NCBI GenBank assembly: GCA_020796225.1
Contig: CM036758.1
Coordinates: 64,697,774-64,761,773, forward strand
Direction: 5' to 3'
DNA: 64,000 bases
Source of the DNA: Arion vulgaris
Lineage: Eukaryota; Mollusca; Gastropoda; Stylommatophora; Arionidae
The position numbers and the translations under genes are program-made. Under the pieces are notes generated by a model. It was given only the letters and a program-made list of their open reading frames with translations. It was not told where the DNA came from and did no database searches. Of this stretch, positions 33,410 through 44,935 are shown one piece after another; within the stretch, counting starts at the first letter, position 1; every line of letters starts with the position of its first letter.

Positions 33410-34650
33410 ACAATTCTTGTGTCTTATATTCTTGTGTCTTATATTCTTGTGTCTATATTCTCGTGTCTATATTCTCGTGTCTATATTCTCGTGTCTATAT
33501 TATTGGTCTATATTTTGTGTCTATATTATTGTGTCTATATTGTGTCTATATTCTTGTGTCTATATTCTTGTGTCTATATTCTTGTGTCTATATTCTTGTG
33601 TCTATATTATTGTGTCTATATTCTTGTGTCTATATTCTTGTGTCTATATTCTTGTGTCTTATATTCTTGTGTCTATATTCTTGTGTCTATATTATTGTGT
33701 CTATATTCTTGTGTCTATATTATTGTGTCTATATTATTGTGTCTATATTCTCGTGTCTATATTCTCGTGTCTATATTCTCGTGTCTATATTCTCGTGTCT
33801 ATATTCTCGTGTCTATATTCTCGTGTCTATATTCTCGTGTCTATATTCTCGTGTCTATATTCTTGTGTCTATATTCTTGTGTCTATATGCTTGTGTCTAT
33901 ATTCATGTGTCTATATTCTTGTGTCTATATTCTTGTGTCTATATTCTTGTGTCTATATTATTGTGTCTATATTATTGTGTCTATATTCTTGTGTCTATAT
34001 TCTTGTGTCTATATTCTTGTGTCTATATTATTGTGTCTATATTATTGTGTCTATATTCTCGTGTCTATATTATTGTGTCAATATTCTTGTGTCTATATTC
34101 GTGTGTCTATATTCTTGTGTCTATATTCTTGTGTCTATATTCTTGTGTCTATATTCTTGTGTCTATATTCTTGTGTCTATATTCTTGTGTCTATATTCTT
34201 GTGTCTATATTCTTGTGTCTATATTCTTGTGTCTATATTCTAGTGTCTATATTCTCGTGTCTATATTCTCGTGTCTATATTCTCGTGTCTATATTCTAGT
34301 GTCTATATTCTTGTGTCTATATTCCTGTGTCTATATTCTTGTGTCTATATTCTTGTGTCTATATTCTTGTGTCTATATTATTGTGTCTATATTATTGTGT
34401 CTATATTCTTGTGTCTATATTCTTGTGTCTATATTATTGTGTCTATATTATTGTGTCTATATTCTCGTGTCTATATTATTGTGTCAATATTCTTGTGTCT
34501 ATATTCGTGTGTCTATATTCTTGTGTCTATATTCTTGTGTCTATATTCTTGTGTCTATATTCTTGTGTCTATATTCTTGTGTCTATATTCTTGTGTCTAT
34601 ATTCTTGTGTCTATATTCTTGTGTCTATATTCTTGTGTCTATATTTGACG
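33410..34650. repeat. 14-bp minisatellite, about 88 units
   Basis: Unit TCTTGTGTCTATAT, with common variants ATTGTGTC and TCGTGTC. Fourteen bases do not divide by three, so all three plus frames read the same 14-residue cycle (VSIFLCLYSCVYIL) and stay open. Blocks of the ATT and TCG variants give a higher-order pattern. Confidence 0.97.
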
Positions 34651-34689
34651 CTTTCTCAGATTTTAGGCAATTCTCATTCATCTGTAGAA

Positions 34690-35135
34690 TAAATTGATTG
34701 ATTGATTGATTGATTGATAGTATCATCATCATTGCACTTCGGTGAGTAACCATGTGTGCTCCGATATCTTTCTTAAATAGGAAGATCTGAGCCGCAGTGC
34801 ATGAACTCCGTAGCACCGGCGTGGGTCCCCGATGTAATTTTGAAGATGAAGATATTTGTATAGGAATTTTACATTTTAATCTTTTCTAATAAATTTTGCC
34901 CTGGCAGCGGCTTTCCAGCCTGCTATTCTCGATTTTTGAACTGCCTAGGGTTCTTTAACGTGCTCAAAATGGATACGGGACCTATGTTTTATCTCCGAAA
35001 GGATTAGGAACTCGATCCCACCTACACTGAGATCAGGGATCTCTGGAAAAATATCTTGATGGCTCCACGACGGAGCGAACCGAGTATCTTTGGAACGAAA
35101 GACGAGTACCCTACCCTCTACGCCACAGAGAATCA
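34690..35135 (-). mobile_element. SINE family D, near full length
   Basis: A GATTGATTGATTGATTGAT tail at the left, body in reverse, tRNA-like head at right. On minus the head reads GTGGCGTAGAGGGTAGG (A box) and CGGTTCGCTCC (B box). It starts about 40 bp after the 14-bp array and ends about 95 bp before the 15-bp array. Confidence 0.88.
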
Positions 35136-35231
35136 CTTCCCCCATTGATAGTAATTTAGATTGTGAACTCACTAGTTGTTTTGTCAGTGGACATCATCTG
35201 AGCTTTCTTTACATTCAAGAAACAGATTCTT

Positions 35232-37022
35232 ATCTTCACTTGCTTTATCTTCACTGTGTTTATCTTCACTGTGTTTATCTTCACTGTGTTTATCTTCACT
35301 GTGTTTATCTTCACTGTGTTTATCTTCACTGTGTTTATCTTCACTGTGTTTACTATTTTTCACTGTGTTTATCTTCACTGTGTTTATCTTCACTGTGTTT
35401 ATCTTCACTGTGTTTATCTTCACTGTGTTTATCTTCACTGTGCTTATCTTCACTGTGTTTATCTTCACTGTGTTTATCTTCACTGTGTTTATCTTCACTG
35501 TGTTTTTATCTTCACTGTGTGTTTATCTTCACTGTGTGTTTATCTTACTGTTTTATCTTCACTGTGTTATCTTCACTGTGCTTATCTTCACTGTGTTATC
35601 TTCACTGTGTTTATCTTCACTGTGTTTTATCTTCACTGTGTTTATCTTCACTGTGTTTATCTTCACTGTGTTTATCTTCACTGTGTTTATCTTCACTGTG
35701 TTTTTATCTTCACTGTGTGTTTATCTTCACTGTGCTTATCTTCACTGTGCTTATCTTCACTGTGCTTATCTTCACTGTGTTTATCTTCACTGTGTTTATC
35801 TTCACTGTGTTTATCTTCACTGTGTTTATCTTCACTGTGTTTATCTTCACTGTGTTTATCTTCACTGTGTTTATCTTCACTGTGTTTATCTTCACTGTGT
35901 TTATCTTCACTGTGTTTATCTTCACTGTGTTTATCTTCACTGTGTTTATCTTCACTGTGTTTTTATCTTCACTGTGTGTTTATCTTCACTGTGTGTTTAT
36001 CGTCACTGTGTTTATCTTCACTGTGTGTTTATCTTCACTGTGTTTATCTTCACTGTGTGTTTATCTTCACTGTGTTTATCTTCACTGTGTTTATCTTCAC
36101 TGTGTTTATCTTCACTGTGTTTATCTTCACTGTGTTTATCTTCACTGTGTTTTTATCTTCACTGTGTGTTTATCTTCACTGTGTGTTTATCTTCACTGTG
36201 TTTATCTTCACTGTGTTTATCTTCACTGTGTTTATCTTCACTGTGTTTTTATCTTCACTGTGTGTTTATCTTCACTGTGTGTTTATCTTCACTGTGTTTA
36301 TCTTCACTGTGTGTTTATCTTCACTGTGTTTATCTTCACTGTGTTTATCTTCACTGTGTTTATCTTCACTGTGTTTATCTTCACTGTGTGTTTATCTTCA
36401 CTGTGTTTATCTTCACTGTGTTTATCTTCACTGTGTTTATCTTCACTGTGTTTATCTTCACTGTTGTTTATCTTCACTGTGTTTATCTTCACTGTGTTTA
36501 TCTTCACTGTGTGCTTATCTTCACTGTGTGTTTATCTTCACTGTGTTTATCTTCACTGTGTTTATCTTCACTGTGTTTATCTTCACTGTGTTTATCTTCA
36601 CTGTGTTTATCTTCACTGTGTTTATCTTCACTGTGTTTATCTTCACTGTGTTTATCTTCACTGTGTTTATCTTCACTGTGTTTATCTTCACTGTGTTTAT
36701 CTTCACTGTGTGTTTATCTTCACTGTGTTTATCTTCACTGTGTTTATCTTCACTGTGTTTATCTTCACTGTGTTTATCTTCACTGTGTTTATCTTCACTG
36801 TGTGTTTATCTTCACTGTGTTTATCTTCACTGTGTTTATCTTCACTGTGTTTATCTTCACTGTGTTTATCTTCACTGTGTTTATCTTCACTGTGTTTATC
36901 TTCACTGTGTTTATCTTCACTGTGTTTATCTTCACTGTGTTTATCTTCACTGTGTTTATCTTCACTGTGTTTATCTTCACTGTGTTTATCTTCACTGTGT
37001 TTATCTTCACTGTGTTTATCAA
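35232..37022. repeat. 15-bp minisatellite, about 119 units
   Basis: Unit TTTATCTTCACTGTG, five codons, open in three plus frames (LHCVY, IFTVF, SSLCL) and on minus (KINTV, SEDKH). Insertions of GT or TT (GTGTGTTTATC, GTGTTTTTATC) recur at intervals and switch frame. The right third is almost homogeneous. Confidence 0.97.
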
Positions 37023-37035
37023 CAGAAAACATTAG

Positions 37036-37180
37036 CTGCTACTTCTTCTTCGAACGCCCATATCGACCACTTGTTAAACACTAGGTGTGATTTCATGTGA
37101 TCTGAGCCTAAGAGCGATTGTACGTTGTGTCATTTATACGCCTATTCTTTGCTTCCCTTGCGGGCCCCGGCCCTACACAG
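37036..37180 (-). mobile_element. SINE family B, truncated or internally deleted
   Basis: A TTCTTCTTCGAACGCCC tail, then CATATCGACCACTTGTTAA and GAGCGATTGTACGTTGTG. It jumps to the head block TTTGCTTCCCTTGCGGGCCC, missing about 100 bp including the core. The tail begins 14 bp after the 15-bp array. Confidence 0.8.
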
Positions 37181-37519
37181 GAGAAATTAGCTGCGCCAAA
37201 CCCTTGACACTATTTGAAATTAGATCTGTGTCATCTGTTTATCTGAACTCAAAATAGATACTTCCATTCTAGATGTTTACATTCTTCAACTTCTACTTGT
37301 TCAATGAGCAAGTATTGTGTAGACGACACTTGCCCTTTGACCCAGTGCCGTGTAGTTTTATCTGCACATACTTGAAAGATAACAAATCATAACAAATATG
37401 TAGCAATAAGTAGCCATAACAAAACCGAACCTGGGCCAGGTTGCAAGGCTGTGGTTAAACTGAGCAAACATTGAAATATGTGATCATGTAGATTATAGTT
37501 TACATTGAAATATGTGATC

Positions 37520-37740
37520 ATAGGTTAGGTGGTCGCCTTTCGTTGCAAATGTACTCAGTTCGCTACCTCGTGGAGACATCGGGATATTTAAACAGAGATC
37601 TCAGTGTAGGTGAGATCGAGTTCCTAGTTCTATCGGAAACGGACGATAAAACGTAGGTCTCGTGTTCAAGTTGAGCATGTAAAAAAACCATTGGCAGTTC
37701 TAAATTGAGAAGAGCAGGCTGGAAAGCCGCTGTGCGAGTA
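37520..37740 (+). mobile_element. SINE family D, 5' half
   Basis: Head TTAGGTGGTCGCCTTTCG and CAGTTCGCTACCTCGTG, then GAGATCGAGTTCCTAGTTCT, TTGAGCATGTAAAAAAACC and GGCTGGAAAGCCGCTGTG. Ends before the family tail. Confidence 0.8.
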
Positions 37741-37977
37741 ACAAGTCATTAGGAAGATTAGAAACATTCGTGTGACACACAAACATACAGTATCACTTCT
37801 ACAGATACCGCCTTAGCTATCTACAGATATAAACATTATTTCAAAATAGATAACTAAACTAGAACATCAAAAGCAGAGTGGTCAAAACTTCATGCACCGA
37901 ATACATTTTTTTTAAAAATAGTAAAGGAACCCTTTCATACATCGTGGTATATAGGTCAATACAGTGTTAGGCCTGTA

Positions 37978-38188
37978 TTTTTATTGACCGTCGGCACACG
38001 ATGGGTGATGTGGTCACCATCACGCCGGCCGCCTCTACTTTCCCAGAGCATGTCTGGTACGCAGTTAAGGCTGGGTCGACCTGAGAGCCGTCGCGGTAGG
38101 GAAATATTCCGCGCGCACTGCGGGAGTTGAACCCAGACCACCAGCCTTGAGAAGCGAGTTCACCAACAACTACGCTACCGCGGCTCTC
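37978..38188 (-). mobile_element. SINE family H
   Basis: On minus: GCGGTAGCGTAGTTGTTGG (A-box region), GGGTTCAACTCCCGCAGT (B box), a CGCGCGGAATATT block, GGTGACCACATCACCC and a 3' end at ACGGTCAATAAAAATAC. A diverged plus-strand copy lies at 8175-8390. Confidence 0.85.
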
Positions 38189-38500
38189 ACCGAATACATT
38201 GAAAGACAACAAATGCAGTGGTTTGGGCAGTTAATGAGAATGAAATACAACCAACCACCAATTACAGCATACAATAAAAAGAGATCAGGTACTAGAGGTA
38301 AGAGAAGACCAAGAAAAAGATGGATAGACAATATCAAGACTACACTAAATAAACACAGATATAACACAAGGGCAACTCGTCTGGTCCTAGAACGTAAATT
38401 AAAGCTCCCACCCCTTGGTTTAACAGCAAGACTGGACAACCAATTCCATCATCCACCTGGGGAACGATAATAGACAACGCATAAACTACTCTTTATTGGT
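38189..38500 (+). pseudogene. LINE RT ORF C-terminal fragment
   Basis: The plus frame reads YIERQQMQWFGQLMRM and, 25 residues on, GKRRPRKRWIDNIKTTLN (GRPR changed to RRPR). The frame continues to a stop at 38470. It begins directly after the SINE H head. Confidence 0.8.
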
Positions 38501-38599
38501 TGCTCTCAGCGCACCGCACCATTTTCTTGGAACTGAGGTTAGAGACAGGTCGATGTTGTCACTTGTCCTACCTGACAACCATCTGACTTTTGCTTAACA

Positions 38600-39173
38600 C
38601 AGCGGTTCTCAAACGTTTTGATTTTCTTCTTCAAACGCTTCATATCGACCACTTGTTAACCAGTCTGTGTGATTGTTTGTATAAGTCTAAGAGCGATTGT
38701 ACCTTGTGCCAGTTATGCTCCTACAAGTAGGCCAGCACATCCGGTTTCTGTGATGCTTTTTATTTACTAGGGTAGCTTCCGAAGGTCCTACATCAGTCGC
38801 TTCTGTCGACATGCCTTGTAGGTCGCAGTGGTACTATTCTTTGCTTCCTTGCGGGCCCCGGCACCACACGGGCGCTCAGACGTTTTGAAGTGGTGGCACA
38901 CTTGTAGTTTTACACAGATGGTAGGCACACAAACTGAATAAATAAAATGCAAATATCACAGAAATACAGATATAATTGTAACATAGTACGTACCTTTATT
39001 CATCATTTAATGTCTGGATATTAAAAGCATGGGCCTAATGTGTCGTTTGCGATATTTTACCCTGGTGCCTGCTGGAACCGTGTTGCGACCTCTGATCTAG
39101 GATTTCCTAAGGTGTACCTAGGAATGTCACCGGGCACACTGGTGCGCCTATGTACACACTTTGAGAGCCACTG
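38600..39173. mobile_element. hAT-type MITE with nested SINE B
   Basis: Left end CAGCGGTTCTCAAACG and right end CTTTGAGAGCCACTG form an imperfect terminal inverted repeat. Flanks GCTTAACA (38592-38599) and ACTTAACA (39174-39181) match at 7 of 8 bases, the duplication length expected for hAT. No transposase. About 260 bp of its length is a later SINE insertion. Confidence 0.88.
38622..38879 (-). mobile_element. SINE family B nested in the MITE
   Basis: A TTTCTTCTTCAAACGC tail on the left, B body reversed, head GGGCCCCGGCACCACACGGG on the right. It is flanked by perfect 9-bp duplications ACGTTTTGA at 38613-38621 and 38880-38888. Confidence 0.93.
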
Positions 39174-39309
39174 ACTTAACACTTCACATTCATTCTCCTC
39201 GTTGGTTCTCGAGTTCCACGACTGAACTTTTTTCCTCCAACAGATGATAAATATAATGCTGGCTCTTCTTTTTTTTTTTTTAAATTCTAATTAATTCTAA
39301 TTCTGTTTT

Positions 39310-39462
39310 GTCTCTCAAGGTCAAGGTAAGAAGAGATTTATAGAACGGGCTTTTGTGTGAGCTTCATAAAGAGTGTTTTTCGACACCTCTGTTATCTCTG
39401 ATGTTCACCTTTTGCGTGAACAGCGTTTTACTGTGTATCCACTATATGGGAGTAACATTGTT
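39310..39462 (-). pseudogene. LINE C-terminal fragment
   Basis: Similar to 2600-2740 and 49540-49690 (AAGAAGAGAT...TAGAACG, TCTGTTATCTCTGA, CTTTTGCGTG, GGGAGTAACATTG). Only the most 3' coding segment and UTR are present. Confidence 0.6.
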
Positions 39463-39469
39463 GGTTATG

Positions 39470-39795
39470 TATTGTTAAAGTATGTTGTGAGATGACAAGA
39501 TAAGGCAAGAGATGAGGCCAAATAGAAAGTGACTGAAACAGCAAGAGAGAGAGAGAGAAAATAGAACACGAAAGAACTGATATGAGAGTAGATAAAAATA
39601 GTCAACATGAAAGAGAGATGAAGAAAAAGGGATTGAGAGAATGAGAGAGAAGGTGATAGAAAGATTTTTGTAAACAAAAGAGAGTTGAAGAACAAGAGCA
39701 TAAATTGGAAAGTGAAGGAATGAAAGAGGGAGACATATGGAAGTGGTATTAATGAGAGAGTGAATGAGAGAGAGAGAGAGATTGAAAGCAAGGAG
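39470..39795. repeat. GA-rich purine tract
   Basis: Plus strand dominated by GAGAGA and GAAAG, without a fixed unit length. The minus Ser/Leu/Phe-rich frame is a by-product. Confidence 0.75.
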
Positions 39796-40094
39796 AAGTA
39801 TATTGTGATGTGCTATTATAGCTAAATATACCGGATGATGGGAGAAAACTTGCCCTCCGTGTAGCGAGCCTCTTAGTACCTCTCAAATTATTTTCATGGT
39901 TGAAAGTGGCTTTCAGAAGTGGACTCTAATTATAAATTCCTTTCAGTGAGGAATGGCATTGTTGGTAATAAAAAACCACCCAATGAGAACATATCGTTAA
40001 ACCTTGTCAGTGTCTGCCCTTAAGATTCTCTTTTATGATATAGAAGAGAGAAACCAGGCTTTTTAAGAAATCGGATTCAATAACTTACGTCGTT

Positions 40095-40403
40095 TTCTTC
40101 TTCTTCTATTTCTATTGTTCTTCTTCTTGTCCTTCTTCTTCTATTGTCCTTCTTCTTGTCCTTCTATTGTTCTTCTACTTCTATTGTCCTTCTTCTTGTC
40201 CTTCTATTGTCCTTCTACTTCTATTGTCCTTCTTCTTCTTCTATTGTTCTTCTTCTTCTTCTTCTACTATTGTTCTTCTTCTATTGTTCTTCTTCTTCTT
40301 CTATTGTTGTTGTTCTTCTTCTTCTATTGTTCTTCTTCTTCTATTGTTCTTCTTCTTCTATTGTTCTTCTTCTTCTTTTTCTTCTACTTCTATTGCTTTT
40401 ATT
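40095..40403. repeat. TTC-rich microsatellite with TATTG interruptions
   Basis: Runs of TTCTTCTTC broken by TATTGTCC or TATTGTT at 12-20 bp intervals. Confidence 0.9.
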
Positions 40404-40415
40404 TCTCTACTTCTA

Positions 40416-40658
40416 GTTAGTTGCATATCCTTTACAGGACTTTGCGAATCAACCCCAGCTTTATAACGCTGTTTGTGATTTTTCTAGACATTATTACGTT
40501 CAGTAGTTTGTCATTGCTTTCTGAACGGGTGGCGCCATCGTCCTTTTGTTCAAATCCACGCGAAACAATTTGCAACCAAACTGTCCGCCGCGTGATTCGA
40601 ACTCAGAACGTCGAGGTTAATAGACCGAGTTACTATCCCCTAAGCCACATACGCCACC
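40416..40658 (-). mobile_element. SINE family E with 12-bp duplication
   Basis: On minus the head reads GTGGCTTAGGGGATAG (A box) and GAGTTCGAATCACGC (B box). The 3' half matches 57790 and 60050. Flanks TCTCTACTTCTA at 40404-40415 and 40659-40670 are identical. The left flank lies in a TTC-rich repeat, so chance similarity is possible but unlikely. Confidence 0.88.
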
Positions 40659-40736
40659 TCTCTACTTCTACATCCTCTTATGTCTTCTACTTTTTTCTTC
40701 TTGCATTTCTTCTTTTATTGAAAGATCTCATGTGGC

Positions 40737-41075
40737 TAGAATAAGTTGATCGTCTCTCACTCAAAAGGTACTCAGTTCGTTCCCCGCGTGGAACAATTGG
40801 GTCTAGTCCTATCGGAGACGGACAATGAAGCTTAGCTGTTCCAGTTGAGCACGTAAAAGAGCGATTGACAGTTGAAAATCAATAAGCGTATTTTGCAATG
40901 CCTCTGCCGGACAAAACTCACCGGACAAAACTCACCGGACAAAACTCACCGGACAAAACTCATGAAACAATTTTGATATAAATCCGGGACAAAAATGTTT
41001 ACTATCTTTAAATATACATCAGGGACTATCGCCGGTGCTATGGAGTTTGTGCACTATCGCTGAGATATTCATGTG
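40737..41075 (+). mobile_element. SINE family D with internal 14-bp amplification
   Basis: Head GTTGATCGTCTCTCACTC and CAGTTCGTTCCCCGCGTGG, then TCCTATCGGAGACGGACAAT, CAGTTGAGCACGTAAAAGAG and CATCAGGGACTATCGCCGGT. About 40911-40965 within the body is CCGGACAAAACTCA repeated four times, absent from the other D copies. Confidence 0.85.
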
Positions 41076-41164
41076 TAAGAAAGCGATCGAAGCACACACA
41101 TTTATTCACGTAAGTGCAGGAAGGATGGTCTTATCAATTAGTTAATATATCGTTGAATATATAT

Positions 41165-42310
41165 ATCTATAAATCTATCTTTGTTCTATATATAAATCTA
41201 TCTTTGTTCTATATATAAATCTGTCTTTGTTCTATATGTTCAGCTATCTTTGTTCTATATATAAATCTATCTTTGTTCTATATATAAATCTATCTTTGTT
41301 CTATATGCCCAGCTATCTTTGTTCTACATGTACATCTATCTTTGTTCTATATATAAATCTGTCTTTGTTCTATATGTCCAGCTATCTTTGTTCTATATGT
41401 TGAGCTATCTTTGTTCTATATGTCAGCTACTTTGTTCTATATGTTCACTATCTTTGTTCTATATTTAGCTATCTTTGTTCTATATGTTCAGCTATCTTTG
41501 TTCTATATGTCCAGCTATCTTTGTTCTATATGTACATCTGTCTTTGTTCTATATGTACATCATCTTTTCTATATGTTCTCAGCTATCTTTGTTCTATATG
41601 TTCACTATCTTTGTTCTATATGTTCTATCTTTGTTCTATATGTTCAGCTATCTTTGTTCTATATGTTCAGCTATCTTTGTTCTATATGTCCAGCTATCTT
41701 TGTTCTATATGTACATCTGTCTTTGTTCTATATGTACATCTGTCGTTGTTCTATATGTCCAGCTATCTTTGTTCTATATGTTCAGCTATCTTTGTTCTAT
41801 ATGTTCAGCTATCTTTGTTCTATATGTTCAGCTATCTTTGTTCTATATGTCATCTGTCTTTGTTCTATATGTCAGCTATCTTGTTCTATATGTTCAGCTA
41901 TCTTTGTTCTATATGTTACATCTTTGTTCTACATGTACATCTATCTTTGTTCTATATGCCCAGCTATCTTTGTTCTATATGTTCAGCTATCTTTGTTCTA
42001 TATGTTCAGCTATCTTTGTTCTATATGCCCAGCTAGCTATCTTTGTTCTATATGTACATCTGTCTTTGTTCTATATGTCCAGCTATCTTTGTACACTATT
42101 TTTAGCCGTCTTTGTTCTATATGTCCAGCTATCTTTGTATACTATTTGTAGCCGTCTTTGTTCCATATGTACATCTGTCTTTGTTCAATATGTCCAGCTA
42201 TCTTTGTTCTATATGTACATCTGTCTTTGTTCTACATGTACAAATATATTTGTTCTACATGTACATATATCTTTGTTCTATATGTACATCCATCTTTGTC
42301 TTACACGTAA
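41165..42310. repeat. About 23-bp minisatellite, about 50 units
   Basis: Unit contains AGCTATCTTTGTTCTATATG then TTC, TCC or a shorter join. Unit length varies from 20 to 24, with interspersed TACATCTG and ATAAATCT forms. Plus frames are long but Cys/Phe/Leu-rich by-products. Confidence 0.95.
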
Positions 42311-42639
42311 ATCCGGTTTTTTTCTTCTATATGTTCGTCTTGCTTTACTTCAGTAAAATATAACTATAACTAATAACCTTGAGCCATTTAGGCTAGCGGC
42401 TGGTTTAAGTGGCCAACTGGTCGTAATGTTAGCGCTAATAGGTCTATTCCTGTGGTCGTAAGTGGCTTGTGTTTTAAACATCCTAATGTATGTGTTGCTA
42501 TAATTGTTATGCTTCCTCGTCAAGTAACAATGGCTGACTACGACATCACTGCTAGGAGCAAAAATATCACGACTTCCTCTTCAAATTAATTATGCTTGTT
42601 CTTTGTAGATTAGGGGAAGGGCGGGGGTCTGTGACGAAG

Positions 42640-42865
42640 TAGCCAAACCGTTGGTCTTTTCTTGTGAAGGTTGTGCGTTCAAATCCGGAAACCGAAGTTC
42701 GGTTTAAACTTGCAATTTTTCAACAAAATCCTAGAATTGTTGCTAGAGCTACAGAGTTCGTGCTTTGTCCAATACTCACGGCAGATGACGTTTCATTTCT
42801 GCAGAGTTAGCAAGTTGGGGAAACCCTGTGCATTGAAGTCAATCCTTCGCCTTTAGGTCTCTTTA
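42640..42865 (+). mobile_element. SINE family A
   Basis: B-box-like GCGTTCAAATCCGGAAACC near 42678, then a body with GTTGCTAGAGCTACAGAGTT and GTGCTTTGTCCAATACTC matching the reverse of 200-438 and 63740-63986. The A box is less clear (GACGAAGTAGCC). Confidence 0.75.
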
Positions 42866-42919
42866 AATATATTCGTAGTAAGGAACATTTGGATCACAAT
42901 CAACTTGTCTTCCTTTGCG

Positions 42920-43545
42920 AGTGCATGTCAGTCCAGCAGGCCACATAAGGGAACTACAAGATAATATGGAGAGAGAGAGCTGACACTACAGCTAAACAAG
43001 CTCTCAGAACGCAACAAAATTATTCTCTAGTGGATACCAGCCCACTGGGGCGTATCAGGAAATGAAAGAGCAGACAGGCTGGCTAAGGAGAGAACAAAAC
43101 TTACACAACACAAACACTCAGTGTCACTACCAGAAATCAAGACACATATCAAGTGAAAATACAAAGAGTTATGCAGGCAACAAACCCACAGCAAACACCC
43201 ACAAGATCCCATCAGCAGACTAAACAGAAAACTTAAAGACACAACAATCTTTCGTCTAAGAACAGGTCACTGCAGGCTCAACCATCACATGCACAGAATA
43301 AAGCCTCCTCAGACTGCACAATGTGCATGTCAGACAGAAACACAGACTCCAGAGCACATCCTGCAGTCATGTCCATCATACATACACCAACAAAACGAAA
43401 CATGGCCTCATGAACAAAGTTTACGGAGCAAGCTATGGGGAACGCTCGAGGAAGTCCAACTGACATGCAGCTTCATATAGGCAACCCATCTCATGGTTTA
43501 GACGAGCATACGAAACTGAACGCAAAGAAGAAGAATCATAATCCT
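42920..43545 (+). pseudogene. LINE RNase H domain and C-terminus
   Basis: The plus frame reads IILQWIPAHWGVSGNERAD then RLAKERTKL, the C-terminal RNase H motif with the final catalytic Asp. After a stop near 43155 it continues with TIFRLRTGHCRLNHHM and CACQTETQTPEHILQSC, a Cys/His block, ending at about 43480. The 3' UTR ends in GAACGCAAAGAAGAAGAA. Earlier RNase H motifs (TDGS, E, TD) are not recognisable. Related to, but a different subfamily from, 24760-25850. Confidence 0.85.
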
Positions 43546-43654
43546 TTATTCTTTATCACCAACAGATGGACACGAAAGTTATACCTGTCTCCTTGATATT
43601 GATAGATCTATCACATTTCATCTCTACATAAAAAATCGACTTCACTTGCTTACT

Positions 43655-44190
43655 TTAATTTTTCTTCTTCTTCTTCTCTTTTACTCCTTCTTTTTCATAT
43701 TCTGTGTTTGTTCTAGAATTGTTCTTCTTCTCTTCCACCATTGACTTCTTTATAGAAGTGTTGGGAGTGAAACGTAGTGATCTTGTGTGTGCTTGCTTTA
43801 AGGCACTTTGTAAGCTGATATTCATTTTATTAAGGCTGTTCTTGATGCCGTCGCTCCATCTTTTGCGTGGTCTTCCTCTGGCTTTGTACTCATTATACTT
43901 TTTCTGTGTGGCTCCCTGTGGTAGGCGATACCAGAGCATTCTGGTCAGGTGTCCAAACCATTTAATCTGTTGTTCTATTAATGAATTACATGACTGGTTT
44001 CACATCCAGTCTCCTTCTGATTTCTTCATTTCTAATTTTGTCTCTTATTGTCACACCTGCAGCTCTTCTAAGACACCTCATCTCTGTCGTTATGATTTTC
44101 CGCTCATTAGCTGCTGTTATTGGCCATGTTTGACACTGATAACATAGGGATGTGGTTGTTTGAGCCAATGAGCGTAATAACATGTGTACA
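43655..44190 (-). pseudogene. LINE RT ORF C-terminal fragment, frameshifted
   Basis: On minus: ERKIITTEMRCLRRAAGVTI and RDKIRNEEIRRRLDVK, a stop, then (other frames) an MVWTPDQN block and ARGRPRKRWSDGIKNSLNK. The order of conserved blocks is right but spread over three frames. Close relative at 17930-18185. Confidence 0.82.
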
Positions 44191-44689
44191 ATTGTCTTGT
44201 TAGTGTTTACAGTGCAGTTGCGATATTTACGCCTTTGGGATCAGTACATCCGATTTCAAAATGTGATTTGTTTGTGTTCGCTTTCACAAGCTCGTGATTG
44301 TTTCCCATAACTGGCTATAGGAAATCGTTGGTGTTTCTTCTCCCTAGAAGTGGCATATAACGATTTCCTGGATCTTGAGCTGTTATCTTTGGGAAATGAT
44401 AAGGATCTTCATCGTATCTGTTTGGGACACTGGTATCTTACACATTCTGTTGCATTATCTGAGACCCCTGTCTTTAGAAAACTCTCAAATGCCCAACTCT
44501 CGTTTGAGACCGTTCAAGACAAGCAACAAACTCATTAGTTATATTGGGACATACATTTTTCCAATCATCCCCCTCCCTCCTACATGTTATTCTGGCAATC
44601 ATCATTTTGTCGGGTATGTAATGAAAAAGGGGAGGTTTAGAACACATCGTGACAACCGGCAAAATCAATGGGAGACATGACAAAGGATA

Positions 44690-44935
44690 ACATAGAACAT
44701 TCTCCCCATGTTTAACAAATTCAGAATTAGCACAACTAGCCTGTGCCATTGTGAAAAGGCGGACATGACGGCTGAGCACATATTGCAAGACTGCCAGCTT
44801 TAACAGCCTAAGAAAGAAACTTGGCCCGATAACACAGAGCTTTGCGAGAAGCTGTACGAGGACGGAGGCCCTAAAAGCAACAGTAAAATTCATGATAAGA
44901 TTTGGTTCATCAGTCTAAGCGGGGATCGCGAGGGA
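44690..44935 (+). pseudogene. LINE C-terminal fragment, same family as 24760-25850
   Basis: Plus reads MFNKFRISTTSLCHCEKADM, then TAEHILQDCQL, a stop, and ETWPDNTELCEKLYEDGG. The minus-strand element at 24760-25850 has the matching CPCNMADMTAEHVLQDC and EYWPQHTELREKLYGG. The RNase H part is missing. Confidence 0.82.

Noticed and set aside
33400..37100. Long Cys/Val/Leu/Ile-rich frames resembling multi-pass membrane proteins
   Set aside because: They are translations of the 14-bp and 15-bp arrays, open in all three plus frames at once.
41411..42363. 246- and 293-codon Cys/Phe/Leu-rich frames
   Set aside because: Products of the 23-bp array; frames jump between units and overlap each other.
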